A stretch of DNA of 64,000 bases from Ostrinia nubilalis. Its lineage: Eukaryota > Arthropoda > Insecta > Lepidoptera > Crambidae. Position 1 is the first letter of the stretch. Each line of letters opens with the position of its first letter. The position numbers and the translations under genes were made by a program. The stretch is taken from assembly GCF_963855985.1 (NCBI RefSeq), contig NC_087093.1, forward strand, positions 13,717,001 through 13,781,000. Direction: 5' to 3'. Under the pieces are notes generated by a model. The model did no database searches. It was not told where the DNA came from and saw nothing but the letters and a program-made list of their open reading frames with translations. This document shows positions 1 to 12,100 of the stretch, piece by piece.

Positions 1-152
1 TACATGTTCAGCATATTTAAGAGGTGTTTTCTCACATTAGCGGGTTACAAATGGATAGTCAAAAGCTATGTGTTAGTCTAATAAAGTTGGCTTTGTATCT
101 GGAATATTGACACATATTTCCAACTTTGTCTCAACCAGTCTGCATCCCGCAG

Positions 153-3100
153 GAACTCCAGAATGAGGTCGGCGCCCTACTCGAGTTTCGCGATCTCGTC
201 ATCGAGACCTTCCCGAACCTGCGCTCTAAGATGCCGCCGTCGACGCCGGCCAGCGGCGCGCGGCGCGACTGGGAGCCCGGCGTGCGCGTGCGCCGCAAGC
301 TGGCCGGCGGCGGCGGGGACGCCACGCGCGCCAAGCCGCAGCCCTCTGTCCAGGTGAGAATGGTTCTTGTGCCTATACAACTGGGACCAGATTCGTGTAA
401 TCTTTGTATGTTGGGAAGTTGACGTCATTAGCTGTGTCCATGCCTACGAGTAAGGCCACGCGCGCCAAGCCGCAGCCCTCTGTCCAGGTGAGAATGGTTC
501 TTGTGTCTATACGACTGGGACCAGATTCGTGTGACCTTTGTATGTTAGGAAGTTGACATCATTAGCCGTGTCCACTGTCCACGCTGACGAGTAAGTTTCT
601 CGCGCGATTGGAGTGCGGTAGATCGTCCACAACGTCTGATGTTAACCGGGTCGAGACTTTCCCGAACTTGCGCTCTAAAGGTGCGTCCAGACGGGTCCGC
701 GTGACACTCTTGTCATCCTGCTCACTCTACTCTTGAGTGAGCAGGACAGCAATAAGATGCCGAGGTCGACGCCGGCCAGCGGCGCGCGGCGCGACTGGGA
801 GCCCGGCGTGCGCGTGCGCCGCAAGCTGGCCGGCGGCGGCGGGGACGCCACGCGCGCCAAGCCGCAGCCCTCTGTCCAGGTGAGAATGGTTCTTGTGCCT
901 ATACAACTGGGTCCAGATTCGTGTAACCTTTGTGTGTTGGGAAGTTGACACCATTAGTCGTGTCCACTGTCCACGCTTACGAATAAGTGCCTCGCGCGAT
1001 TGGAGCGCGGTGGATCTTCCACAACGTCTGATGTTCCCGAACCTGCGCTCTAAAGGTGCGTGGTGCGACCACACGGTTCCGCGTGGCACTCCTGTCATCC
1101 TGCTCACCCAGCTCTTGAGTGAGCAGGATAGCAATATTATAGGACCAGATTCGCGTAACCTTTGTATGTTGGGAAGTTGACATCATTAGCTGTGCCCACT
1201 GTCCACGCCCACGAGTAAGGGCCTCGCGCGATTGGAGCGCGGTGGATCGTCCACAATGTCTGATGTACCATTAACCGGGTCGAGACTTTCCCGAACTTGC
1301 GCTCTAAAGGTGCGTCCAGACGGGTCCGCGTGACACTCTTGTCATCCTGCTCACTCTACTCTTGAGTGAGCAGGACAGCAATAAGATGCCGAGGTCGACG
1401 CCGGCCAGCGGCGCGCGGCGCGACTGGGAGCCCGGCGTGCGCGTGCGCCGCAAGCTGGCCGGCGGCGGCGGGGACGCCACGCGCGCCAAGCCGCAGCCCT
1501 CTGTCCAGGTGAGAATGGTTCTTGTGCCTATACAACTGGGTCCAGATTCGTGTAACCTTTGTGTGTTGGGAAGTTGACACCATTAGTCGTGTCCACTGTC
1601 CACGCTTACGAATAAGTGCCTCGCGCGATTGGAGCGCGGTGGATCTTCCACAACGTCTGATGTTCCCGAACCTGCGCTCTAAAGGTGCGTGGTGCGACCA
1701 CACGGTTCCGCGTGGCACTCCTGTCATCCTGCTCACCCAGCTCTTGAGTGAGCAGGATAGCAATATTATAGGACCAGATTCGCGTAACCTTTGTATGTTG
1801 GGAAGTTGACATCATTAGCTGTGCCCCTGTCCACGCCCACGAGTAAGGGCCTCGCGCGATTGGAGCGCGGTGGATCGTCCACAATGTCTGATGTACCATT
1901 AACCGGGTCGAGACTTTCCCGAACTTGCGCTCTAAAGGTGCGTCCAGACGGGTCCGCGTGACACTCCTGTCACCCTGCTCACCCAGCTCTTGAGTGAGCA
2001 GGATAGCAATATTATAGGACCAGATTCGCGTAACCTTTGTATGTTGGGAAGTTGACATCATTAGCCGTGTCCACTGTCCACGCTTAGGCCTCAGCCTCGA
2101 ACTTAGCGGGCAGCGGGGCGGCGGCGGCGGCGGCGCGGGAGCGGCAGGATCTTATGCGTAAAATCAAATAGACCGGTTCTCGAAAACAGCGGCGCGGGAG
2201 CGGCGCCGGAGCGGGCAACGAGCGGGCAGCGGCGAGGGAGCGGGCAACGAGCGGGCAGCGCACTCCTTCTTTTGCCCACAATAAATCGAGCGTTAGGAAT
2301 AAATTTGAATCGAAATAAAATTGTCGCCGTTGTTCAGACATTTCGTTTGCGAATAAAAACAAATATCTCGACAACACAACCCCGAACACAACATTTCGCC
2401 GCTAAAGCGCCGCGCGAGCTGCCCGCTTGTTTCGAGAACGGGTCTGCGTTGCCCGCCCCGCTCCCGCGCCGCCGCCGTTCCCGCCCCGCTGCCCGCTAAG
2501 TTCGAGGCTGAGGCCTTACGAGTGTCTCGCGCGATTGGAGTGCGGTAGATCGTCCTCAACGTCTGATGTTAACCGAGTCGAGACTTTCCTGAACCTACGC
2601 TCTAGAGGTGCGTCCAGACGGGTCCGCGTGACAGTCTTGTCATCCTGCTCACTCTGCTCTTGAGTGAGCAGGATAGCTCTAAGATGCCGCCGTCGACGCC
2701 GGCCAGCGGCGCGCGGCGCGACTGGGAGCCCGGCGTGCGCGTGCGCCGCAAGCTGGCCGGCGGCGGCGGGGACGCCACGCGCGCCAAGCCGCAGCCCTCT
2801 GTCCAGGTGAGAATGGTTCTTGTGCCTATACAACTGGGTCCAAATTCGTGTGACCTTTGTATGTTGGGAAGTTGACATCATTAGCCGTGTCCACTGTCTA
2901 TGCTTATGAGCCTCGCGCGATTAGGGCGCGGTGGATCGTCCACAACGTCTGATGTTAACCGGGTCGAGACTTTCCCGAACCTGCGCTCTAAAGGTGCGTG
3001 GTGCGACCACACGGGTCCGCGTGGCACTCGTGTCATCCTGCTCACTCTGCTCTTGAGTGAGCAAGATAGCTCTAAGATGCCGCCGTCGGCGCCGCAAGTT

Positions 3101-6100
3101 GGCCGGCGGTGGCGGGGACGCAACGCGCGCCAAGCCGCAGCCCTCTGTCCAGGTGAGAATGGTTCTTCCTATACAACTGGGACTAGATTCGCGTAACGTG
3201 TGATGTATATTGGGAAGTTGACATCATTAGCCGTGTCCACTGTCTATGCTTATGAGCCTCGCGCGATTAGGGCGCGGTGGATCGTCCACAACGTCTGATG
3301 TTAACTGGGTCGAGAGAGACTTTCCCGAACCTGCGCTCTAAAGGTGCGTGGTGCGACCACATGGGTCCGCGTGGCACTCCTGTCACCCTGCTCACCCAGC
3401 TCTTGAGTGAGCAGGACAGCAATAAGATGCCGCCGTCGACGCCGGCCAGCGGCGCGCGGCGCGACTGGGAGCCCGGCGTGCGCGTGCGCCGCAAGCTGGC
3501 CGGCGGCGGCGGGGACGCCACGCGCGCCAAGCCGCAGCCCTCTGTCCAGGTGAGAATGGTTCTTGTGCCTATACAACTGGGTCCAGATTCGCGTAACGTC
3601 CATGCTTATGAGCCTCGCGCGATTAGGGCGCTGTGGATCGTCCTCAACGTCTGATGTTAACCGAGTCGAGACTTTCCCGAACCTGCGCTCTAAAGGTGCG
3701 TGGTGCGACCACACGGGTCCGCGTGGCACTCTTGTCATCCTGCTCACTCTGCTCTTGAGTGAGCAAGATAGCTCTAAGATGCCGCCGTCGACGCCGGCCA
3801 GCGGCGCGCGGCGCGACTGGGAGCCCGGCGTGCGCGTGCGCCGCAAGCTGGCCGGCGGCGGCGGGGACGCCACGCGCGCCAAGCCGCAGCCCTCTGTCCA
3901 GGTGAGAATGGTTCTTGTGTCTATACAACTGGGACCAGATTCGCGTAACCTTTGTATGTTGGAAAGTTGACGTCATTAGCTGTGCCCACTGTTCACGCCT
4001 AAGTACCTCGCGCTATTGGAGCGCGGTGGATCTTCCACAACGTCTGATGTTCCCGAACCTGCGCTCTAAAGGTGCGTGGTGCGACCACACGGGTCCGCGT
4101 GGCACTCCTGTCATCCTGCTCTTGAGTGAGCAGGAGAGCAATATTATAGGACCAGATTCGCGTAACCTTTGTATGTTGGGAAGTTGACATCATTAGCTGT
4201 GCCCACTGTCCACGCCTACGAGTAAGTGCCTCGCGCGATTGGAGCGCGGTGGATCGTCCACAATGTCTGATGTACCATTAACCGGGTCGAGACTTTCCCG
4301 AACCTGCGCTCTAAAGGTGCGTGGTGCTACCACATGGGTCCGCGTGGCACTCCTGTCACCCTGCTCATCCAGCTCTTGAGTGAGCAGGATAGCAATATTA
4401 TAGGACCAGATTCGCGTAACCTTTGTATGTTGGGAAGTTGACATCATTAGCCGTGTCCACTGTCCACGCTTACGAGTAAGTGTATCGCGCGATTGGAGTG
4501 CGGTAGATCGTCCTCAACGTCTGATGTTAACCGAGTCGAGACTTTCCTGAACCTGCGCTCTAAAGGTGAATCCATACGGGCCCGCGTGGCACTCCTGTCA
4601 TCCTGCTCACCCAGCTCTTGAGTGAGCAGGATAGCAATAAGATGCCGCCGTCGACGCCGGCCAGCGGCGCGCGGCGCGACTGGGAGCCCGGCGTGCGCGT
4701 GCGCCGCAAGCTGGCCGGCGGCGGCGGGGACGCCACGCGCGCCAAGCCGCAGCCCTCTGTTCAGGTGAGAATGGTTCTTGTGTCTATACAACTGGGTCCA
4801 GATTCGCGTAACGTGTGATGTATATTCCGTGTCCACTGTCCATGCTTATGAGCCTCGCGCGATTAGGGCGCGGTGGATCGTCCACAACGTCTGATGTTAA
4901 CTGGGTCGAGAGAGACTTTCCCGAACCTGCGCTCTAAAGGTGCGTGGTGCGTCCAGACGGGTCCGCGTGGCACTCTTGTCATCCTGCTCACTGCTCTTGA
5001 GTGAGCAGGATAGCTCTAAGATGCCGCCGTCGACGCCGGCCAGCGGCGCGCGTTGTGACTGGGACTGGCGGGGACGCCTCGCGAGCCAAGCCGCCCTCTG
5101 TCCAGGAAAGTTTGTTTACTGAAACTTGGACCAGCTACGTGTAACCTTGGAACTTGACATAATTAGCCGGGTCCACGCCTAAGTGCTTCGCGCAATTGGA
5201 GCGCGGTAGATCGTCTGCAATGTGTGATGAATATTGGGTAGTTGATACTATCAGCCGGGTCAAGACATCCCGAATCTCCTCCAGCTCTAAAGGTGCGTCC
5301 ACAACGGGCGCACGGGCTTGCGCTACACGATTTTCGTCTTGCTTACCCTGCTCTTGAGTGAGCAGAACGCTGTTCTGTATCGAAAGCTATTATGAACAGT
5401 GCATGCAGGTGCCGGGTGCCATGTCAATTGAAAACTGAGTTTGTAGAGGTAGAACTCTTGGTTAATGGTGTCAACAACCCATTAAGCTATGTCAAGTATG
5501 TCTTCAGTCCGTAAGAAAATACAAGAATATCTCCACTTCTTCAACAGGACTCCGGCTTCAGCACGGAGACGTCCTGCGGGAAAGACGCGCACTCCTCGTC
5601 AGCATCAGCGTCAGCCTCGGCCACGCGCTCGCGGCCGCTGGAGGACGAGTTGTGGGCGCTGCTCGACGTCATCCAGCGCAAAGGCGTCCGTCTGCGAGAC
5701 GAGGCCGAGCTTCTCCGAGGCGAGCTCGACGAGCGACATTCCGCAGACACCGCGGAGGAATCCTTCGCAAGAGCCCTGTCAGGTAAGGGAGAAGCCACAC
5801 GGTGAGGTGCGGTCGCGGCGCGGCGCCGGAGCGATGTCACTGCGGCGTCCTGCATTTAAAAATCAATGATATGCCAGACGGTGCGTTCCGGCGCCGCACC
5901 GCAGGCACACAGCACTTCGATTGAGCGAGACGGTGCCGTATTGCGGCGCTGCATACCACATGTGTACAGTGATGCGGCAAAATGCTCCACCAAAGCCGGA
6001 CATGTTTGGCCTTTTAGGGAATGGACATGGCGCACAATTTTTGTTGAAGATGCAAAAAAAAACTACAAAAAATTAGAATGAATACTGTATTTTTACTTTT

Positions 6101-9100
6101 TTGATATCTTTAAAAATGACTGAAATATTCAAGCTCAAAGTGCGCTCTTCCGCTAGGAGCGATTTTCCGCGCGGATTTTGAAAATGTGACGTAGTAACAT
6201 GAAAAGCTGCATGTAAGATATTATCTGTGTACAATGGTTAGAATGGTTAGTAGGGGAGCCGAAGCGGGGATTTCGGGACTTACTAAAGAGTGGCAGACTA
6301 ACATACAAGGAAATACTTTGCACCTGGTTGATTACCTAAAAGTATGAATTTTTGATATATAATTAACTTTAAAAAAAAATAAAACCGACTTCAAATGCGT
6401 GAACACAAAAAAAAACTAAAAATTAAAAATATTGCGTATAAAAAAGTTCAACCCCAATTTTCCACCCTTGGGGGTGAAATATTTTCTTCAAATTCGCATG
6501 AAACCACCCTTTTGATAATACCTATTCAACAAAAAAATAATCGTTCAAATTGATTTATAATCGGCGGAGATATTGCGTATAAAAAAGTTCATCCCCAATT
6601 TTCCACCCTTGGGGGTTGTTTTTTCTGTTATTAAATTTAAATGGGACCACCCTTGAGGTATTACCTATACGCCGAAAAAAGATTTGTTCAAATCGGTTCA
6701 TAATTGGCGGAGTTATCGCGTAACAAACATAGAAAAAAAAAACATTCGGGTCGAATTGAGAACCTCCTCCTTTTTTGAAGTCGGTTGAAAACGGCATTAG
6801 TTCTTATGCCTCTCACCCAAAAAATACCTCAATTAAGCCCAAATTTGAGACCGCAGCCAAACTATGAGGGACGATGGAAACTAGCCTAGATGGAGGACAC
6901 ATGAAATTGAACTTCTGCTTCTTCATTGATAAAGACTTATCATTTACCATACCTTATCATTTTGTATTCCATTTTCAAGTCACTTTTTTTTCGCTTATTG
7001 TTTAAACAAAACGTGGGATTTTTTTAAATCTCAGGTCTTTTGAACGCACATCTGAACGATGTCTGGTTTTAATTTCTTCAGTTACTCCGTGACCATGGCG
7101 CTTGCAACAGTGCCGAAATATTGGAAACTCAAAACTAAGGTACATGGTAGCAATCCCGTTAGTAATAATAATAGGAAAATGTCTTGAAAAATAAGTAAAT
7201 CGTATATTACTTTATGTAACTAATTTTATTATGTATCATACTTATAACTAATCACTTCATTCAGAACTAGAAAACGATTCCAAGGATTCCACTTTTCTTC
7301 AATAGATGATCAAGATAAAGAGGTATTTATTATAAATTGCTCTTCCACCATTTTAATTATTCTATCTTACATCTTACTTGATGAAAACTTTTTCAATTTT
7401 ATTTACATGGTCATAACATTTTCACCATTCCTCTGCACCAATTTGTGAGGTACACCTGAAACCCCCGATAAAGCAGCTATTATAAGAATAATTTAAAAAA
7501 AAAACCTCCTTCTGACGCAGTTAGGTAATAAACTAAATGTATCCAATTTCACTCCAACTTACTGTCAACTCAACGACGCGCTTTAAAATCAAAGATTGAC
7601 TTTGAATTATGCCTTATTTTACAATACACATTGAAAACAATATGACTTGCTTGAGCTTTTTCGACTTTTTCACAAAAATAACAAATAGGCATGAAGAGAT
7701 TACAAAATTTCTGCAGCGACTGACAGTTCACTTGATTTACTTTGACAGGTGACAATAAAGCCATAGACATTTGCCATATGAAAGACACACTTTTTCAATA
7801 TTTTTGTTTGCCATGAGATTCTGGTACCTATACCTATCATTTAATGAAAAGATAAACTAAACTTTTTCAGCACAACGAAAATCTGCTTTGGCGCGTAGCA
7901 ATGCAACGTGACAACTGCAGTTCGGACTTCTTTATGCGTCCACTACACATACAATAAAATTTGAACTATCGCACATTTTTTCTTTTTAATTCTAATTCAG
8001 TAAAAAATGTTTTTGAAACCTTCATTCAAAATTCAAAAGTTATTATCATATGACAGAACTTATGACCAGACTATGTACATTGAATAAAATATTTTTCTTT
8101 TTATCATCAAGCTTAGCAGTCTAATAAGTTACTATGACACTCGAGTTAATCCACATTCAGCACCATAGCCTCCCCTTCTACAAGGCCCTCTACAAATGTC
8201 AAAACGTCACTTAACCCTTTTAGCACCAGTTCTTTTGTTTTTGAGAAGATGTACCCAAATTTTTATATCAATTTAATATAGTCCAGTCGTTTGGTACAAA
8301 TTAACGTGGTTACCTGGAAAGTGTTCCGGGAAAATTGGTGATTAAAATAGATTTCGCTATGCTCTCTGTTAGTCTGTTAACTAAGTGTGATTGCCGCGCT
8401 CGTTGCGAAATTGGAAAAATGCTGCCTTAGAGAAGATTTTTGATAGTTACATTCTTTCCTATTTCGTCGTTACAGCCAAATGACGTTCACTGCTGGACAA
8501 AGGCGAGAGGCCTTTGGGTTTTCCATAGGTTTTTCATAATGAACAGTCCTGCGCTGCCCGCATTCAGGTTCTTCCCGCGACCTTTACCAGATCGTCAGTC
8601 CACCTAGTAGGAGGCCTGCCCACGCTACGTCTTCCAGCCCGTGGTCGCCACTCAAGAAATTTTCTGCCCCAACTCTGTCTGTCTCTACGAGCTATGTGTC
8701 CCGCCCACTGCCACTTGATTTTAGCAATTCTGCGTGCTATGTCGGTCACTTTGGTTCTCCTGCGGATCTCCTCATTTCTGATTCGATCACGCAGGGAAAC
8801 CCCGAGCATAGCCCGCTCCATCACCCTTTGGGTGACCTTGAGCCTTCTTATGAGGCCCATAGTAAGCGACCACGTTTCAGAACCTTAAACTTTCCTATTT
8901 ATTTCACGACTAGCTTTTGCCTGCGGCTTCACCCGCGTGAAATTTAGTGTCACAGGTAGGCATAAATTATAGCCTATATGTTAATCTGGGTTACAAACAA
9001 AACAATAATATTGTACAGTTTCAACAAAATCCGTTGAGTACTTTTTGCGTGAAAGAGTAACAAACCTGAGACACAGGAATCTTCCTAGTTCAAGTATCAA

Positions 9101-12100
9101 CCCACCAACATTCTTACTTTTTGTTTTTCCTGATTGTTTGTTATCATAATATTATCTGTTATGTTGGTGAGAAATAAACATTACTTTATTTTATTTTAAA
9201 CTTCCAGACATCCAAACTTTCGCATTTATAATATTAGTAGGATACAATTATGTAATGTAGAAACAAACAAGACAAAAAAAATGTTTACTTCAGCAACGCG
9301 AATTTTTTTATACTTCAGCATATTTAGTACACCCGGCAGCATGTCCTGCCATGATCAAAGAAAAAAACCGGCCAAGTGCGAGTCGGGCTCGCACACCGAG
9401 GGTTCCGCCGTACAAACGTAGCGGTTTACAATTTATGACGTATTAAATCAAATTACTTACTTGATTCCGTTGCGAGTAGTGGCGAATTTCAAAATATGCG
9501 GTATGATTATTCTTTATTTATTTATTTTTCCTATATTTGCATTATAGGTAGGTACCTACCTCAGCGTTTTGAATTTTTGCGTTGATTTAGAATTTCTCAC
9601 AGTTTAGAGGCAATTAGATTTAAGAAGTGTTTGATATGAATTTCAACTTTAATATCTCTACGCGTTCATGTGAAAAAGGGTAGGTAGTAAGTTTATAATT
9701 ATTAAAAAAATATTTTATGTCATGTAAGCAAAAATAATATTTAAAATTTTATATAACTTCAAATTTATCATTTTCGCAATTTTTCCTTTATCTGTACTAT
9801 ATAACGTTGCTTCGTGCCGAATTTCAAGATTCTGAGTTCACAGGAAGTACCTTGTAGGTTTTGATTCCCTAGCGTGTGACGGAAATTCGTCTAAGGTGTC
9901 GGTATAAACTGCTGTATCTTTTGATCGCGTTAACTTAGAAGTTTGATTTTTTTACTTCTTAAAGGGACAATAGATCTAGGTATTTGGTATAAATTTCAAT
10001 TTGATACCTTTATTCGTTCGTGAGAAATAAGGTAGTAAGTTTCATTTTATTAAAATATTTTTATTATATTATATAACTAAAAAAATGTAATTTTCGCAAT
10101 TTTTCCTATATTTGCATTATATGACAATGCTTTATGCCAAATTTCAAGATTCTGAGTTTACGGGAAGTATCCTGTAGGTTTTGATTCCTTTGCGAGTGTC
10201 GAAAATTTGTTGAAAATATCGACATAATCGGCTGTATCTTTTGATTGGCTTGGCTTAGAAGTTTGATATTTTCACAGCTTAAAGGGACAATAGACCTGAG
10301 TATTTCATGTGAATTTCAGCTTGATACGTTCACGCGTTCTTGAGATAAAGGGTCTTGACAGACGGACGGACGGACAACAAAGTGATCCTATAAGGGTTCC
10401 GTTTTTTCCTTTTGAGGTACGGAACCCTAAAAAGAACTCGCAATTTAGCAGGTATTTTAATTTGACTGTTTCACAACTCTAAATCTATTTAACTTGCACT
10501 ACATGAAATTTATCACATTTATCAAAGCTTCTTAGCTTGTCTATGTCCCAAAAGTTATAAAATGAAAAAAGTAGTTGTCAAAAACATTTTTTAAAGCGGG
10601 TTTTTTTCAATAAGGCGGGCGCGCGCGCCGCTTTAAACGAGGTCACAAAATTCGGAAAGAACATAGCGAAATCTATTTATTCACCAATTTTCAAAAAATC
10701 CGGAAAACTTTCCAAGAAAAATTAACAAATAACTGGACTATTTACTCGTTATTGAGCACAGAGACACAAACTTAATTATTTTTCCAGAAAATTTATATTT
10801 AAGTGCATAAAAATGTAAAAATGGCTTCATATTGCACAAAATTGGCAATAGGTGGCATAATAATGGTTACTTTTTTAGCGCCTAGTTTGAAATGTGATTG
10901 AACGATGACAACTAAAAACAGTTGTCAGTTAGGTAAAATTTTATTTTAGTTGGAAAAAGACAAAAAGTGGTAAATGGGTTAACGTGCGGGGGCTGCAAAA
11001 TCATGTTGTGACGTCACGCGCGAATATTGGAAATTTTTGAAAATTTTAAAAAGTCCGTAAACTTCTCGAGGCTCTATCTTCGGTAATACTGGATGGATTG
11101 AGGTGAAATAAAAACTAGTGTAATGTGTGTGATCTAAACTTTAAATTAAGTCATAATTTAACTTAATATTACAACTTATGCGTGTTGTCCATTGTCCAGC
11201 AAAATATTGTCTTGTCCTGCCTGTCCGGCCAAATGAAGCACAGAGTCCGGCTTTTGTGTTTTTGAACCTGGCAACCCTATCCCCGCATCCAGGCTCTTCC
11301 CACGACCTTTACCAGATCGTCGGTCCACCTAGTAGGAGCCCTCTCCACGCTACGTCTTCCAGCCCGTGGTCGCCACTCGAGAACTTTTCTGCCTTTCTCA
11401 ACGGCCATCGCGTCGTCTCTACGAGCTATGTGCCCCGCCCACAGCCACTTGATTTTAGCCTGTCAGGTATCCACCACACTCGACCGGTTCCCAAAAACAA
11501 CACCATATAAAGCCCCACCTTGAAACAAATGCACGCTGAAATGCAATTCTATTTAAGCGCAGTCTATGTTGGTCAATGCTTGCAAGCGTAACCTTGCAGG
11601 CTGTCCACCCAAAAAAAGGTTTAAGTAGGTCTGAATGCAATTATTAAACTGGTTTGATGCTTATTTTTGGTGCGGTGACGCAATGCTTACATTCAGCGGA
11701 GGTAACCTTTATTTCGTTTGATGATACATTTTCATGAATTCGATATTTAAAACGAATCCTGATAGATTTCTATTCAACTGATGTCCATCATTGCGGAACA
11801 TCATACCACAGCGTAAACAACAACCGTGGCCAGTTGCACTGCGTAGTTAATAATAATATAATTCAGTATATCCGTCACGGGGCGATGCATCGCAACTGGT
11901 CAGAATAATCCAGTTGAACAACGATTGACATCTTTCTCTCATTCTCGGCTAAACTAAAACCCCGAATACGCCCCGCACTTGCCTCTCGGCTCCAATAAAA
12001 AACAATGCTGTATGCTGAGTTGGGGACCTTTTACTTTTTTATCTTTTAATTGTTTAATTATTTCTTTTCATTTTCTTTCCACTCTTCTCTTTATTGCATT

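Larger units (their letters stand above)
354..5375 (+). repeat. Tandem array of about 13 units carrying copies of one exon
   Basis: Downstream of the exon at 153-353 a 250-370 bp unit is repeated head to tail. Its landmarks are TGGAGCGCGGTGGATCGTCC, then CTTTCCCGAACCTGCGCTCT, then (in many units) a 123-bp exon body starting ATGCCG and ending CCAG before GTGAGAATGG. Intact exon bodies are at 231-353 (original), 757-879, 1386-1508, 2684-2806, 3427-3549, 3779-3901 and 4642-4764. Degenerate ones are at about 452-487, 3080-3151 and 5022-5105 (donor lost in the last). Five units (near 1130, 1760, 2010, 4140, 4395) have lost the exon body by a clean deletion. All intact bodies encode nearly the same 41 residues (MPPSTPASGARRDWEP, then RKLAGGGGDATRAKPQPSVQ). 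The rightmost unit (about 5110-5375) is the most decayed. Confidence 0.9.

Noticed and set aside
131..4836. Many minus-strand ORFs of 60-190 codons across the first 5 kb
   Set aside because: They are antisense shadows of the GC-rich exon array; the plus strand has the donors, phases and joins to downstream exons.
11178..11510. 110-codon plus-strand ORF
   Set aside because: Antisense of an RTE reverse-transcriptase fragment.
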